DNA of 42,063 nt from Prevotellaceae bacterium (GCA_029218445.1 JAQXRI010000139.1:1-42063); one strand, 5' to 3'; counted from the first letter of the stretch, positions 31,744-41,929 are shown. The notes: generated from the letters alone by a model not told the origin. Translations and numbers: made by a program.

Positions 31744-31776
31744 TTTGGCAGTATCATTAATTCGCATTATTTTTTG
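31744..31776 (+). promoter_or_regulatory. Candidate susC promoter
   Basis: TTTG (31744-31747) is followed after about 20 bases by TATTTTTTG (31768-31776), one base longer than the TAnnTTTG consensus. The predicted leader is about 60 bases before the ATG at 31845. As the locus has a hybrid two-component regulator, a binding site upstream would be expected, but I cannot point to one. Confidence 0.45.
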
Positions 31777-31844
31777 CAACCGCTAAATTCCAGCACTCAA
31801 TTATGTCAATACATAAAATACACTAACTAAAAAAATGATTCGTT

Positions 31845-34800
31845 ATGCGTAACCTACAAAAATCGTCCCTTGTGATGGGATTATGTTTTGGAGCAACGTT
31901 CTTGCCATTGCAGGCGTTTGCTGAAGCTAATGAAACCATCCAGGCAGTGCAGCAGGCTGCAAGGAAAGTCACTGGTGTCGTGTCAGACTCTCAAGGTGCG
32001 CTCATTGGAGCCACTGTGAAGGAAAAGGGCACGGCCAACGGTGTGGCCACCGATTTGGATGGCAACTTTGTAATTAATGTCAGTCCGGGAGCTACTCTTG
32101 TGGTCACTTACGTTGGCTACATCACCAAAGAGGTGAAGGTGCCGGCAAGCGGAAAAGTTTTTGTCACACTCGAAGAAGAAGGGCGCAACCTTAATGAAGT
32201 GGTGGTAATCGGCTACGGCACCCAGCGCCGCGAAGCCGTTACTGGCTCAGTAGCCAACATGCAGGGCGACAAGCTCAACCAAGTGGCCGCCTCCAATGCT
32301 GCATACGCCCTTCAAGGCCGTGTGGCTGGTGTGCTTATGACTCAGACTTCGTCGCAGCCCGGCGCGGAGATGCAAATACGCATACGCGGCCAGCGTTCGC
32401 TCACCGCAAGCAACGACCCGCTGATAGTGCTCGATGGCATCCCGTTTATGGGCAACCTCTCCGACATCAATCCCGCCGACATCAAGAGTATGGACATCTT
32501 GAAGGACGCCTCGGCAACTGCCATCTATGGTTCGCGCGGTGCCAATGGCGTGATAATGATTACCACCGTGAAAGGCACACAGGGCACGCCGGCCAAGGTG
32601 AGTTACAACGCATACGTCGGCATGAAGAAGCTATTCCACCGCTATCCCATGATGTCGGGACCACAACTTGCTCAGTTGCGCAAGGACGCAGGACTCTTCA
32701 CCAACTCGCTCGAAGAGTCTGACGATACCGACACCGACTGGCAGGACCTTTTCTTCCGCACCGGCGTCACCACGAGCCACGACGTGGGCATTTCGGGCGG
32801 CACGCAGGGCGGCAGCTACAGTTTCGGAGCGGGCTATTACCACGACGAGGCGGTGATACCCACTCAGGAGTTCGACCGCTATTCAGTGCGTGGAAACTTT
32901 GACCAAAAGGTTGGCGACTATTTCCGCTTTGGCCTAACCACAAACAACAGCTACCGCATGAACAAGGGCAACCAAGTGGGCGTTTACAATGCGTTGAGCA
33001 TGAGTCCGCTCGCCTCTCCATACGACGACAACGGCAATCTGAAGCGCACCGTACATATGCCCAACGACGAAACTTACGTGCTGACGCGCGACGTGGTTGA
33101 GAGCCTTGAAGACAACTGGCTGAACGAGTCGAAGGCACTGAGCAGCTACAACACGTTGTTTGCCGAAGTGCAGTGTCCATGGGTCAAGGGACTCAGCTAC
33201 CGCATAAACATCGGTCTGAACTACCGCCATACCAAGGGCGGCAGCTTTACCGGAACGGGCATCAACAACACCGACCCCAACTACATCAACAGTGCCAGTG
33301 TAGATGAAACCAACACTACCAACTGGGCCATTGAGAACCTTGTCACCTACGACCGCATCTTCAACGAGAAGCACCACTTCAACGTGGTGGGCATGTACTC
33401 AGCCGAGCAGACCACCTACGAGAAGACCGCCGTGGCTGCCAAGGGCATCCCCGCAGAATATTTCCATTACTATAATCTTGGCGCAGCCAGCGGCGAGATA
33501 ACCGTCAACCCCAACAATTGGAACTATTGGCAGAGCGGCCTGATGTCGTGGATGGGACGCGTGATGTACACCTACGACAACAAGTATATGCTCTCAGCCA
33601 CTTTCCGCGCCGATGCTTCCTCACGCTTGGCAAAGGGACACCAGTGGCACACCTATCCCGCCGTGTCGGCAGGATGGAACATCTCACGCGAGCCATTCAT
33701 GGAGAACCTAAAATGGATAGACAACCTCAAACTGCGAGTGGGCTATGGCGAAACCTCCAACCAGAGCATCAGCCCCTATTCCACACTTGGAGCCTTGAGC
33801 ACACGTCCGTATAACTTCGGCACGACATTTGACACCGGATATTATGTCACGGCATTGCCCAACCCTGAACTTAGCTGGGAATTCTCACGCACATGGAACT
33901 TTGGCCTTGACTTCTCGCTCTTCGGCGGCCGTCTGAGCGGTTCGATGGAATATTACTTGCAGAACACCCGCGACCTGCTGCTCGACGTGTCGATGCCAAG
34001 CACATCGGGTGTAGGCAGCTATACCGCCAATGTGGGAAAGACCCAAAACAAGGGATTTGAGTTCAGCCTCAACGGCATCATCATCGACAACAAAAACGGC
34101 TGGAACTGGGAGGCAGGCCTTAACCTCTACCTCAACCGCAACAAACTGGTCGAGCTGGCATCGGGCGCAGAGCGCGACGAGGCAAACCGCTGGTTTGTAG
34201 GCCACCCTATAGATGTAATATACGACTACAAGAAGATAGGCTTGTGGCAGGAGGGCGACAAATATCTCGACATACTTGAGCCGGGAGGCAACGTAGGCAT
34301 GATAAAGGTGGAATATACAGGCGACTACAACGCCGACGGAACGCCAACACGCCAAATTGGCCCTGACGACCGTCAGATTATGGACATGGAACCCGACCTC
34401 ATGGGCGGCTTCAACACTACGGTTGGCTATAAAGGCTTCGACCTCACCGTCATTGGCTCATTCCAGATTGGCGGCACGCTCATCTCTACGCTCCATTCCT
34501 CTAACGGTTATCTGAACATGTTGACAGGTCGCCGTGGCAACATCGACGTTGACTATTGGACTCCGGAGAACACGGGCGCGAAATATCCCAAGCCGGGTGG
34601 CGTAATGTCGAGCGACAATCCTAAGTACGGCACTACACTCGGCTATTTCGATGCCGGCTATCTGAAGGTACGTGCCATAACCCTTGGCTACAACTTCGAC
34701 CGCATCAAGGCAGTGCGCGACTTCGGCATCAGCCGTCTGCGCGCCTACGTAACGGTGCAGAATCCATTTGTGCTGTTCTCACCGTTCAACAACGAGTGCG

Positions 34801-34952
34801 GCCTTGACCCCGAGACCAACACCTATTCCAACAACGGCGGCACGATGGCTGTCACGATGGAAGGCTATACCGGTAAGCACATCCTGCCTGTGGTGGGCTA
34901 CAACACTCCACAGACACGCAACTTCCTGTTCGGCATTAACGTAACATTCTAA
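31845..34952 (+). CDS. SusC/RagA family TonB-linked outer-membrane transporter
   Basis: The 1035-residue protein has a signal peptide (about 1-27, ending QAFA), a carboxypeptidase-regulatory-like domain (about 44-115, TGVVSDSQGALIGATVKEKG to VTYVGYITKEVKV), a TonB box and plug (NEVVVIGYGTQRREAVTGSV through DILKDASATAIYGSRGANG VIMITT, broken here by a space) and a large C-terminal barrel ending FLFGINVTF. It imports an oligomer captured with its SusD partner, powered by TonB. Full length for the family. SusD follows after 12 bases. The substrate is unknown: no glycoside hydrolase or peptidase accompanies the pair in this window. Confidence 0.96.
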   Translation: MRNLQKSSLVMGLCFGATFLPLQAFAEANETIQAVQQAARKVTGVVSDSQGALIGATVKEKGTANGVATDLDGNFVINVSPGATLVVTYVGYITKEVKVPASGKVFVTLEEEGRNLNEVVVIGYGTQRREAVTGSVANMQGDKLNQVAASNAAYALQGRVAGVLMTQTSSQPGAEMQIRIRGQRSLTASNDPLIVLDGIPFMGNLSDINPADIKSMDILKDASATAIYGSRGANGVIMITTVKGTQGTPAKVSYNAYVGMKKLFHRYPMMSGPQLAQLRKDAGLFTNSLEESDDTDTDWQDLFFRTGVTTSHDVGISGGTQGGSYSFGAGYYHDEAVIPTQEFDRYSVRGNFDQKVGDYFRFGLTTNNSYRMNKGNQVGVYNALSMSPLASPYDDNGNLKRTVHMPNDETYVLTRDVVESLEDNWLNESKALSSYNTLFAEVQCPWVKGLSYRINIGLNYRHTKGGSFTGTGINNTDPNYINSASVDETNTTNWAIENLVTYDRIFNEKHHFNVVGMYSAEQTTYEKTAVAAKGIPAEYFHYYNLGAASGEITVNPNNWNYWQSGLMSWMGRVMYTYDNKYMLSATFRADASSRLAKGHQWHTYPAVSAGWNISREPFMENLKWIDNLKLRVGYGETSNQSISPYSTLGALSTRPYNFGTTFDTGYYVTALPNPELSWEFSRTWNFGLDFSLFGGRLSGSMEYYLQNTRDLLLDVSMPSTSGVGSYTANVGKTQNKGFEFSLNGIIIDNKNGWNWEAGLNLYLNRNKLVELASGAERDEANRWFVGHPIDVIYDYKKIGLWQEGDKYLDILEPGGNVGMIKVEYTGDYNADGTPTRQIGPDDRQIMDMEPDLMGGFNTTVGYKGFDLTVIGSFQIGGTLISTLHSSNGYLNMLTGRRGNIDVDYWTPENTGAKYPKPGGVMSSDNPKYGTTLGYFDAGYLKVRAITLGYNFDRIKAVRDFGISRLRAYVTVQNPFVLFSPFNNECGLDPETNTYSNNGGTMAVTMEGYTGKHILPVVGYNTPQTRNFLFGINVTF

Positions 34953-34964
34953 ATTCTCAAAGTT

Positions 34965-36920
34965 ATGAAAAATATGACATCAAAAATAATAGCTAAATAT
35001 GGAGCAGCCTCATTGTGCATGCTCATCATGGGTTCATGCTCAGGCGTGCTCGACGAGCAGCCACGCAGCAACTACGACCCCTCCTTCTTCCAGACGGAAC
35101 TGGGCGTGAAGGGCGGCTTGACGTCACTTTATGCCAACCTGAGAAATCTGTACGGGCAGGCCTACTATTTCAATTCCCAAGAAACGGGCACCGACGAATA
35201 TACCTACGCACAGTCGGCCGACGGCAACTTCAAGGATGCCGACGTCTCGGGCGCAGGCTCGCCGCTCAACTCCACCAACTGCCGTGCCGACGCCCTGTGG
35301 GGCAATGCCTTCAGCAACATCAACACCGCCAGTGGAGTGATTGAGAATGCATCGGCCGCAGGCATGAGCGAGGCCTTGATAGCTGAGGCCCGCTTCTTCC
35401 GTGCCTTCGACTATTTCAACCTCGTACAGACTTTTGGCGGCGTGCCGCTCGACCTTGGTTCGGGCGAGCTGAAGTTCAACACCTCCACGTCACGCTCGTC
35501 GGTGCGCAACACCGTACCCGAAGTATATACCAAGGCCGTATTCCCCGACCTGCTTACAGCCATCAACGACCTGCCAGAGAAACCACGCCTCACGGGTGCT
35601 CTGACGAAAAACGTGGCACGGCTGATTCTTGCCAAGGCTTATCTTACCTACGCTTGGTGGCTTGAGAACCCCAACGGCATACCTACATATCCCGACTGTG
35701 CGCGCACCGACCCCGACGGACACGATGCCCGATGGTACTACCAGCAGGCTTACGACGTGGCGCTGACGGCAATTAAGAATCCTGGAGTGTATAGCCTGCA
35801 GCCCACATTCTACGACGTAAACGTGGCCACCAACGACCGCAATTCCGAGTGCATGCTCTATGCCGACCACAACGACCAGAGCGAGCTGTACAACGGCGGC
35901 TCATTCTCTTACGGCAGTGGTGGCGCACCCGACAACTTCGTGTCGTGGATGGGATGCTGGAACTACACCACGATGACAGCCGTGGGAAACACGAGCGGCA
36001 AAATCAACCCCGTACAGCGTGAGTGCGTACAGGCACTTGGCCGCCCTTGGACCCGCATGGCCACGCCTCAGGAGGTATTCACTAAAGTGTTTACCGACGT
36101 GGATAAGGACTCGCGCCTCGACGGAACGTTCACAACCACGTTCTACACCAACTGGAAGAAGGGCGGCAAGCCCGACGACTACGTGGAAGGTGCCAACGGT
36201 TCGAAGGTGTATTATGGCGAACCTTTCCTGAAGTTTGTCCTCAGCGGCAATCCTTCCATCACCTATCCCAACGATGGAGGCAAGAACAATGTGGGTGCAG
36301 GAGAAATGGAGGGCGAGAATGCCTACGTAATCGGCATCACCGGCATCAGCCGTCTGAAGTATCCGATGCTTTGGAAACAAGGGCCTTACCGCACCGACAA
36401 CGGCGAAGGCCTTGGTCAGCCAAACGCCGGCAGTACACGTCCATACGTCGTATGCAAGTTCTCCGAACTTTACCTCGTTGCAGCCGAGGCGGCCGTGAAG
36501 GGGGCATCGGCGCAAGGCGGCTACAGTGCCCGCGAACTGGTGAATGTGCTGCGTGCCCGTGCCGGCAAGTGGCGTTGGGACAACAATGGCAACTGCGAGA
36601 AAGTGGCCGACTACAGCAAGGAACTGACCGACGCCACTCCGCAGTCCATTACCATCGACTATATTCTCGACGAGCGTATGCGCGAGTTCTTTGGCGAGAC
36701 GATGCGATGGTTTGACCTTGCCCGCACCCAGACGTGGGAAAAGCGAGCCGGACAATACACCATCTGCGGTTCGGGTGCTGGCGACCACAGCCCGCAGGTA
36801 TTTACACGAACCATCACCAAGGGCATGTATCTGCGTCCAATACCACAGGGCCAGATTGACGGACTCGAAATGAGTGACGAAGAGAAGACCGCATATCAAA
36901 ATCCAGAATATCGAGACTGA
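34965..36920 (+). CDS. SusD/RagB family nutrient-binding lipoprotein
   Basis: The 651-residue surface lipoprotein has a lipobox with Cys25 (IMGSC) and the SusD architecture: a helical TPR-like scaffold (YANLRNLYGQAYYF, EALIAEARFFRAFDYFNLVQTFGGVPL) and the C-terminal region FSELYLVAAEAAVKG, LRARAGK, DYILDERMREFFGETMRWFDLARTQTW and YLRPIPQGQIDG. It captures the ligand at the cell surface and closes as a lid over SusC. It is somewhat longer than the starch-binding prototype, with extra residues in the middle. It is co-transcribed with susC and is followed after 27 bases by the regulator. Confidence 0.95.
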   Translation: MKNMTSKIIAKYGAASLCMLIMGSCSGVLDEQPRSNYDPSFFQTELGVKGGLTSLYANLRNLYGQAYYFNSQETGTDEYTYAQSADGNFKDADVSGAGSPLNSTNCRADALWGNAFSNINTASGVIENASAAGMSEALIAEARFFRAFDYFNLVQTFGGVPLDLGSGELKFNTSTSRSSVRNTVPEVYTKAVFPDLLTAINDLPEKPRLTGALTKNVARLILAKAYLTYAWWLENPNGIPTYPDCARTDPDGHDARWYYQQAYDVALTAIKNPGVYSLQPTFYDVNVATNDRNSECMLYADHNDQSELYNGGSFSYGSGGAPDNFVSWMGCWNYTTMTAVGNTSGKINPVQRECVQALGRPWTRMATPQEVFTKVFTDVDKDSRLDGTFTTTFYTNWKKGGKPDDYVEGANGSKVYYGEPFLKFVLSGNPSITYPNDGGKNNVGAGEMEGENAYVIGITGISRLKYPMLWKQGPYRTDNGEGLGQPNAGSTRPYVVCKFSELYLVAAEAAVKGASAQGGYSARELVNVLRARAGKWRWDNNGNCEKVADYSKELTDATPQSITIDYILDERMREFFGETMRWFDLARTQTWEKRAGQYTICGSGAGDHSPQVFTRTITKGMYLRPIPQGQIDGLEMSDEEKTAYQNPEYRD

Positions 36921-36947
36921 TGGAGGTAGGAAAATAATCGACGACTA

Positions 36948-39900
36948 ATGAACTGCAGATTAACAGTCTTTCTCCATAATATAATGATAGCCGTCATGGC
37001 ATTGGCTGCACTGCCAGCCTGTGCCATGAACGGCATCTTGTTTGGCTACGACAAGTTGGCGAGTAGCCTTGTGACAAAGACATATCAGGACAAGCATGGC
37101 TTCATCTGGATAGGCACCGACTTCGGATTGAGCCGTTTTGACGGCTACCGATTCATCAACTACTACAACCTTCCCCACGACTCCCTCTCGCTGCCAGGCA
37201 ACAACATCAGGTCGCTGCTTTCTACAAGTGGCGGCACGATGCTCGTAGGTACTGAGCGTGGCCTCGCAAGCTACGACTACGACACCGACAGATTCCTGCC
37301 TGTCCATTTCCCCAAAGGCATAAGGCCAAGGGTGGTGTCGATGGTCGAGCTGCCCATGGGCATGGTGGTGGTGGCGGCGGCAGGCTACGGTCTGTTCGCA
37401 CTCGACCGTCAGAGCATTAGTCCACTGCAGCTCGACATCAGCGATGCCTACTATGTAAGCTCGCTATTGGCCGAGGACAACAGCCACATTTGGTGTACCA
37501 CCAACGCCCACCGCTTGCTGCGCCTTGAAAAGCAAGGCGACAGGCTTTCCGTTGTCGCACAGTTTTCGCTCAAGGGCAGGAACCTTCAGGAGGCGAGGCT
37601 CGACACCGACGGCAACCCCACGTTCTTCCTCAACAACGGCATACTGAAATACGACTTGGGCAAGGGACGCTTGGAGGAAGTGAAGGGCATACTGCCCAAA
37701 GGCGCCACAATGAGAAGCGCTTCAATAAGCTCAAACGGCGACATAATGATGGCTACCTACAACCATGGCCTCTTCGTCGCCAAGAAAAACAATGGCGGCA
37801 TAGTGCGCAAGCAGCTGTTCAGTTCCAACGAGATGCTTCACGACGTGGTGGTCAACCACATTTTCGAGGACAAGGACCTTAACGTGTGGCTGTCGTGCCC
37901 AAGGCGCGGCCTTTTCCTGTGGAACAGCAGCCGGCAGCCTTTCACCGCCTACAACATTGTCGATTCGGGCAGGCTGTTGCGCGACGGATTCACGTCGGTG
38001 ACCCCCGACGGCAGCGGCGGTTTCTACTGTACGGCAAATTTCAATGGCATGTATCATGTTGACCGCTGGGGCACTTCACGTCAGTGTCCCAATGCCCCCG
38101 ATGCACCGTGCTGCGTGTTCAGCGACCCGGAGGGCCGTCTGTGGGTGGGCACGTGGAAGTCGCTGTACATCTACGATCCTGTGGAGGGCCGAAGCCTCCT
38201 CGTCAACGACATGGGCGGCAACGGCGCGCAGTATATTGCCGCCGATAAGTCCGGCAATATCTATGCGGCGGTGCCGGGCAGGGGCTTTGCCGTGGTTGAC
38301 CCTTACACCCGCAAGGCCACCTATTACAGCCGACAGACGGCGGTGGCAGGCCGCGGACTTACCAACGACTGGGTAGAGTCGATGCTGTGCGACCGCGAGG
38401 GACTGGTGTGGATTGCGACGTCAAGTGGCGTGAGCTGCTTCAATCCTGCCAAGCGGCGTTTCATCGACTTTGGCGCTCACGATGCGCTTCTGCCCAGTGT
38501 AGAGTGTACGTCGCTGTGCGAGCTGCCGTCGGGCGACATCGTAATAGGTACGGTGTCGGGTCTTTACATATATAGGCGCAAGAGCCGCAACGTAGAGGAA
38601 CTGCCCGGATGCAGCGACCTCGAGGGGATGAAGGCGACGGCACTGGCAACCGACCGCAAGGGCGACGTCTGGATTAGCACCGTGAAGGGCATCTGGCTAT
38701 ACCGCACCGGCGAGAAACGTCTTGTGAGCTACGAGAGTTGCGGCGGCATAACCGACAACGAATTCTGCATGGGAGCCAGCTGCATGGCCGCCGACGGGAA
38801 GATTATGTTTGGAGCCAACAGCAACGTCACTGCATTCTATCCCGACGAGGTTTACGACTTGGCCAAGAGCCGCTCGTCCGTCCACCTGACGCGTTTCTCT
38901 ACGGCAACTGCCGCCTACAGTCCCTTTGCCCGCAGTTTTGTCCTGCCTCCCGACGACAATGCCTTCACCATGGAGTTTTCGCTTCTCAACTATCAGAACA
39001 TTAAGCACGTTTTTTACGAATATCGCATCAACGGTGGCCGATGGACTCCGTTCAGCAGAGGCGGCAACATGCAAAGCTTTACTGGCATGAAGGCCGGAAC
39101 ATACGACATCGAGGTGAGGGCATGGGAAACGGGCGAGCCGCTGCCCAACATGCGTGCATTGCAAGTGACAGTCGAGGCACCGTGGTATGCCACCACAATG
39201 GCTAAGACGTTCTACGCCTTGTGCGCCCTGCTGTTGCTTTGCCTTGTGTTTCAGAATGTTTACCGCAGTCAGAAGGCTGCCTTCGACGAGGAGAAGATGC
39301 AGCTGCTCATCAACGCCACTCACGACATACGTTCGCCCTTGACAATGATTCTCGGACCTGTGGAGAAACTGAAACGGCTGGCGCGAAAGGCCTGCGATGC
39401 CGACACGCGCAACTCCATCGACCAATGTGCCGACACTATTGACCGCAATGCCGAACGGCTGCTGCTGCTCGTCAACCAAATACTCGACGTGCGCAAGATA
39501 GACAAGCATCAGATGCAGCTGCATTGCCGTGAAACCGACATCGTACAGTTTGTACTGCACATCTGCCGCTCCTACGAGTTCCTGGCCGAACAGCGTGGCA
39601 TAGCCTTCAATGTGGTGCGTCCGCAAGAGCCGCTCATGGCATGGATTGATCGCATAAACTTCGACAAGGTGGTGACCAACCTTCTGTCAAACGCCTTCAA
39701 ATACTCGCTCGACGCAGGCGAGATAACCGTGGCCATAAGCAGCACCGGCAACCACGTCGTCCTGACGGTGACCGACGCGGGAATGGGCTTTGGCGATGAA
39801 AAGGCCGACAACCTCTTCCGCCGCTTCTATCAGGGACGCAACTCCTCGAGACAGGGCATAGCAGGCACGGGCATTGGACTTAACCTCACAAAGAAGATAG

Positions 39901-40838
39901 TAGAGCTGCACGGCGGCACGATAACGGCAAAAAACCGCGACGACGGCGGCAGCGGTGCACAGTTCACCGTCAGCCTGCCACTTGGCAACAGCCATCTGCC
40001 CGAGGAATGCATCGACGGTGAAGAGGAAAAGGTGAAGAGAGCCTACAGGACAGGCCAACTGACACTACGCATAATGATTGTGGACGACGACACCGAACTG
40101 TTGTCCTACGTCACGACAGAGTTGAGTCAGTGGTACAGAATCGACCAATACACCAATGGCATGGATGCTATCGATGCACTTTTGTCGTATGACTACGACC
40201 TCGTGGTAAGCGATGTGGCAATGCCCGGCATGGACGGCATCACACTGTTGAAGAAAATCAAGCTAAACCCCAACATCAGCCACGTGCCTGTCATTCTGCT
40301 GTCAACAATGTCGGAGGTGGCCGACCGCCTTCAGGGCTTCAGCAACGGAGCCGATGCTTACGTGGCCAAGCCCTTCAGCATGGAGGAGCTTCATTCGCGC
40401 ATCGATGCCATCATAGGCAATGTGCGTCGCCTGCGCGGCAAATTCAGCGGTACGCAGCAACAGCTCGACAAGCTGAAGGACGTCGAGGTGGAAGGCTACG
40501 ACGAGCAATTCATGGACAGCGTGATGCAGTCGGTCAACGCGCATATCAGCGACAACGACTATGGCGTAGATGTACTGACGCAGGAGCTACGCATTAGCCG
40601 CGCGCAGCTTCACCGCCGCATAAAGGACATCACAGGCGTGTCGGCAGGCCGCTTCATCCGCGACCTACGCATGAGGCAGGCGGCGCAGTTGGTCAAGGAG
40701 CAAAAGACCAATATAGCGCAAATAGCCTACAGCTTGGGATTTGGCGATCCCAAACATTTTTCCACCCTGTTTAAGCAGTACTACGGCATGTCGCCTACAG
40801 AATATGCAAAGACTGACAAAGACATCACCACCAATTAA
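36948..40838 (+). CDS. Hybrid two-component system regulator (HTCS)
   Basis: This 1296-residue inner-membrane protein combines sensor and response regulator. Order: signal/anchor segment (about 5-27), two-component propeller repeats forming the periplasmic sensor (about 35-660, with many WIGTDFGLSRFDG-like blades), a Y_Y_Y domain (about 670-750), one membrane helix (about 755-772), a histidine kinase with His792 in NATHDIRSP, N-box Asn911 in NLLSNAFKY, and G-boxes DAGMGFG and GTGIGLNLTKK, a receiver domain with Asp1089 in VVSDVAMPGMDG, and a C-terminal AraC-type HTH (about 1185-1296). It should bind a breakdown product of the locus's glycan and activate the adjacent susCD genes. Confidence 0.96.
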   Translation: MNCRLTVFLHNIMIAVMALAALPACAMNGILFGYDKLASSLVTKTYQDKHGFIWIGTDFGLSRFDGYRFINYYNLPHDSLSLPGNNIRSLLSTSGGTMLVGTERGLASYDYDTDRFLPVHFPKGIRPRVVSMVELPMGMVVVAAAGYGLFALDRQSISPLQLDISDAYYVSSLLAEDNSHIWCTTNAHRLLRLEKQGDRLSVVAQFSLKGRNLQEARLDTDGNPTFFLNNGILKYDLGKGRLEEVKGILPKGATMRSASISSNGDIMMATYNHGLFVAKKNNGGIVRKQLFSSNEMLHDVVVNHIFEDKDLNVWLSCPRRGLFLWNSSRQPFTAYNIVDSGRLLRDGFTSVTPDGSGGFYCTANFNGMYHVDRWGTSRQCPNAPDAPCCVFSDPEGRLWVGTWKSLYIYDPVEGRSLLVNDMGGNGAQYIAADKSGNIYAAVPGRGFAVVDPYTRKATYYSRQTAVAGRGLTNDWVESMLCDREGLVWIATSSGVSCFNPAKRRFIDFGAHDALLPSVECTSLCELPSGDIVIGTVSGLYIYRRKSRNVEELPGCSDLEGMKATALATDRKGDVWISTVKGIWLYRTGEKRLVSYESCGGITDNEFCMGASCMAADGKIMFGANSNVTAFYPDEVYDLAKSRSSVHLTRFSTATAAYSPFARSFVLPPDDNAFTMEFSLLNYQNIKHVFYEYRINGGRWTPFSRGGNMQSFTGMKAGTYDIEVRAWETGEPLPNMRALQVTVEAPWYATTMAKTFYALCALLLLCLVFQNVYRSQKAAFDEEKMQLLINATHDIRSPLTMILGPVEKLKRLARKACDADTRNSIDQCADTIDRNAERLLLLVNQILDVRKIDKHQMQLHCRETDIVQFVLHICRSYEFLAEQRGIAFNVVRPQEPLMAWIDRINFDKVVTNLLSNAFKYSLDAGEITVAISSTGNHVVLTVTDAGMGFGDEKADNLFRRFYQGRNSSRQGIAGTGIGLNLTKKIVELHGGTITAKNRDDGGSGAQFTVSLPLGNSHLPEECIDGEEEKVKRAYRTGQLTLRIMIVDDDTELLSYVTTELSQWYRIDQYTNGMDAIDALLSYDYDLVVSDVAMPGMDGITLLKKIKLNPNISHVPVILLSTMSEVADRLQGFSNGADAYVAKPFSMEELHSRIDAIIGNVRRLRGKFSGTQQQLDKLKDVEVEGYDEQFMDSVMQSVNAHISDNDYGVDVLTQELRISRAQLHRRIKDITGVSAGRFIRDLRMRQAAQLVKEQKTNIAQIAYSLGFGDPKHFSTLFKQYYGMSPTEYAKTDKDITTN

Positions 40839-40865
40839 TTCTCGTAGTGCTTACGTCAATGTCTT

Positions 40866-41421
40866 TCATCCAATGCCATTGACAATGACAAGCAGAAGGC
40901 GGACGTCGATGTTTGACTGTCTGAGAAGCTCTATCAACTTTGCCTTCCGCTTTTTTACGGCAAAGAGCGATAGGCCGAGAACATCGGCTATCTCTTGGTT
41001 TTTCAAACCCTTTTCAAAACTCAGTTCTACAATGAGGCGATATTTTTGCGGCAAATGGTCTATTGCATCGTAAAGCCTGTCTAATGTTTCATGCACTATA
41101 AGCAAGTCTTGCGGGTCGTCTTCAAACCCACCGCTGCAGGTGGTTTTTTCGATGTGCGACTCGTGTGCCTTGTGCTTACGCAGCAAATTTATGGCGTCGT
41201 TGTGAAAGCAAGTGTAAAGAAAGTATTTTAGATGTCAGAAGAAAATTCCTCACGCTTCATATATGCCTTAATGATTGCTTCCTGCACACAGTCTTCGGCC
41301 AGGAATGCATATTGTATGCCAAGAGAATTAGTGGCAAAAGTAAGCAAACCGGGTAAAACCGCTCGTATAAAGCGTTTACATTGCCATTAGAGAAATCGTC
41401 AATTACTGTCTTTACCGTCAT
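40866..41421 (-). pseudogene. ECF-type RNA polymerase sigma factor, broken by two frameshifts
   Basis: Read in three segments the region encodes a complete Bacteroidetes ECF sigma factor of about 185 residues. Segment one from ATG 41421 gives MTVKTVIDDFSNGNVNALYE and RFYP. After a missing base near 41350 the frame continues as LLTFATNSLGIQYAFLAEDC to KREEFSSD (region 2). After a second missing base near 41235 it goes on as HLKYFLYTCFHNDAINLLRK and the region 4 helix-turn-helix LPQKYRLIVELSFEKGLKNQ with EIADVLGLSLFAVKKRKAKL, to the stop at 40866. As written, no intact protein can be made. Two losses of one base in 190 bases suggest either a decayed gene or assembly error. Its promoter looks intact. 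Confidence 0.85.
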
Positions 41422-41440
41422 TTCGCTTGTGTTTTTTTGC

Positions 41441-41469
41441 CAAAAATAGCAATAATGTTGTAAAGTCAA
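41441..41469 (-). promoter_or_regulatory. Promoter of the broken sigma factor gene
   Basis: On the minus strand TTG (41469-41467), 18 bases and TATTTTTG (41448-41441) fit the consensus, with about 15 bases of leader before the ATG at 41421. The other strand carries TACCTTTC near 41507, a near match that could serve the anti-sigma-like gene. Confidence 0.5.
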
Positions 41470-41569
41470 GGACTTGGACTGCGTTTTTAGCATTTTTTAA
41501 GTTATACCTTTCCCGTGTTTGATTGTAATAGTAACAAAAGGCAACATTAACCAAGAGGTAAAAAAACAG

Positions 41570-41929
41570 ATGGAGAAAAAAGAGATGGCGCAACGCATTG
41601 TTGAGCTGATGCTGAAGCGAATAACGCAGAGCATCGACAAATAAGAAAGCGAGGAACTCGAACAGTGGCGGTCGATGGGCAGGCATAATGAAGCCGCCTA
41701 CAGACGCTGTATGGACTATGCTTTCCTTGAGATGGAATATAAGAGCAGGAAGGCCATCGACATAGCCAAGCCAATGGAGGAGATGCAGCGCAGAATAACC
41801 GGCATGCAACGCCGCAGACCCGCTACCGCCATGTGGCGTATGGCCGCTGCCGCCGTGTTTGTGGGCATTGTCATGATGGGTATATGGAAGGTGCTTTCTC
41901 CAAGCGGGTCAATGCCGTCAGAACAATGA
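41570..41929 (+). pseudogene. Short anti-sigma-like membrane protein gene with in-frame stop
   Basis: From ATG 41570 the frame reads MEKKEMAQRIVELMLKRITQ, SIDK, then TAA at 41642-41644, and continues in the same frame as ESEELEQWRSMGRHNEAAYR up to TGA at 41929. Without the stop the product would have 119 residues: a cytoplasmic N-terminal domain resembling the start of FecR-type anti-sigma factors, a basic segment, one membrane helix (about residues 90-107, AAAAVFVGIVMMGIWKVL) and only 11 residues after it. A FecR periplasmic domain is absent. Translation could restart at the ATG at 41675. The stop codon overlaps the start of the SusD-like gene (ATGA). Confidence 0.65.

Larger units (their letters stand above)
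31320..31844. other. Long intergenic region between the aminotransferase and susC
   Basis: In 525 bases I see no convincing gene. It contains a set of overlapping inverted repeats at 31404-31451, a stretch near 31520-31556 containing AATTCGTCGAAC as in the arms of the palindrome at 14251-14389, an AT-rich block, and the susC promoter near its end. Confidence 0.6.

Noticed and set aside
31536..31757. 73-codon hydrophobic frame on the minus strand upstream of susC
   Set aside because: It lies in AT-rich non-coding sequence, ends in a dispersed repeat, has no promoter of the local type, and overlaps the candidate susC promoter.
35901..36899. 332-codon open frame on the minus strand inside susD
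   Set aside because: It is antisense to a gene with strong family motifs; the composition (His, Cys, Val rich) is that of a complementary-strand shadow.
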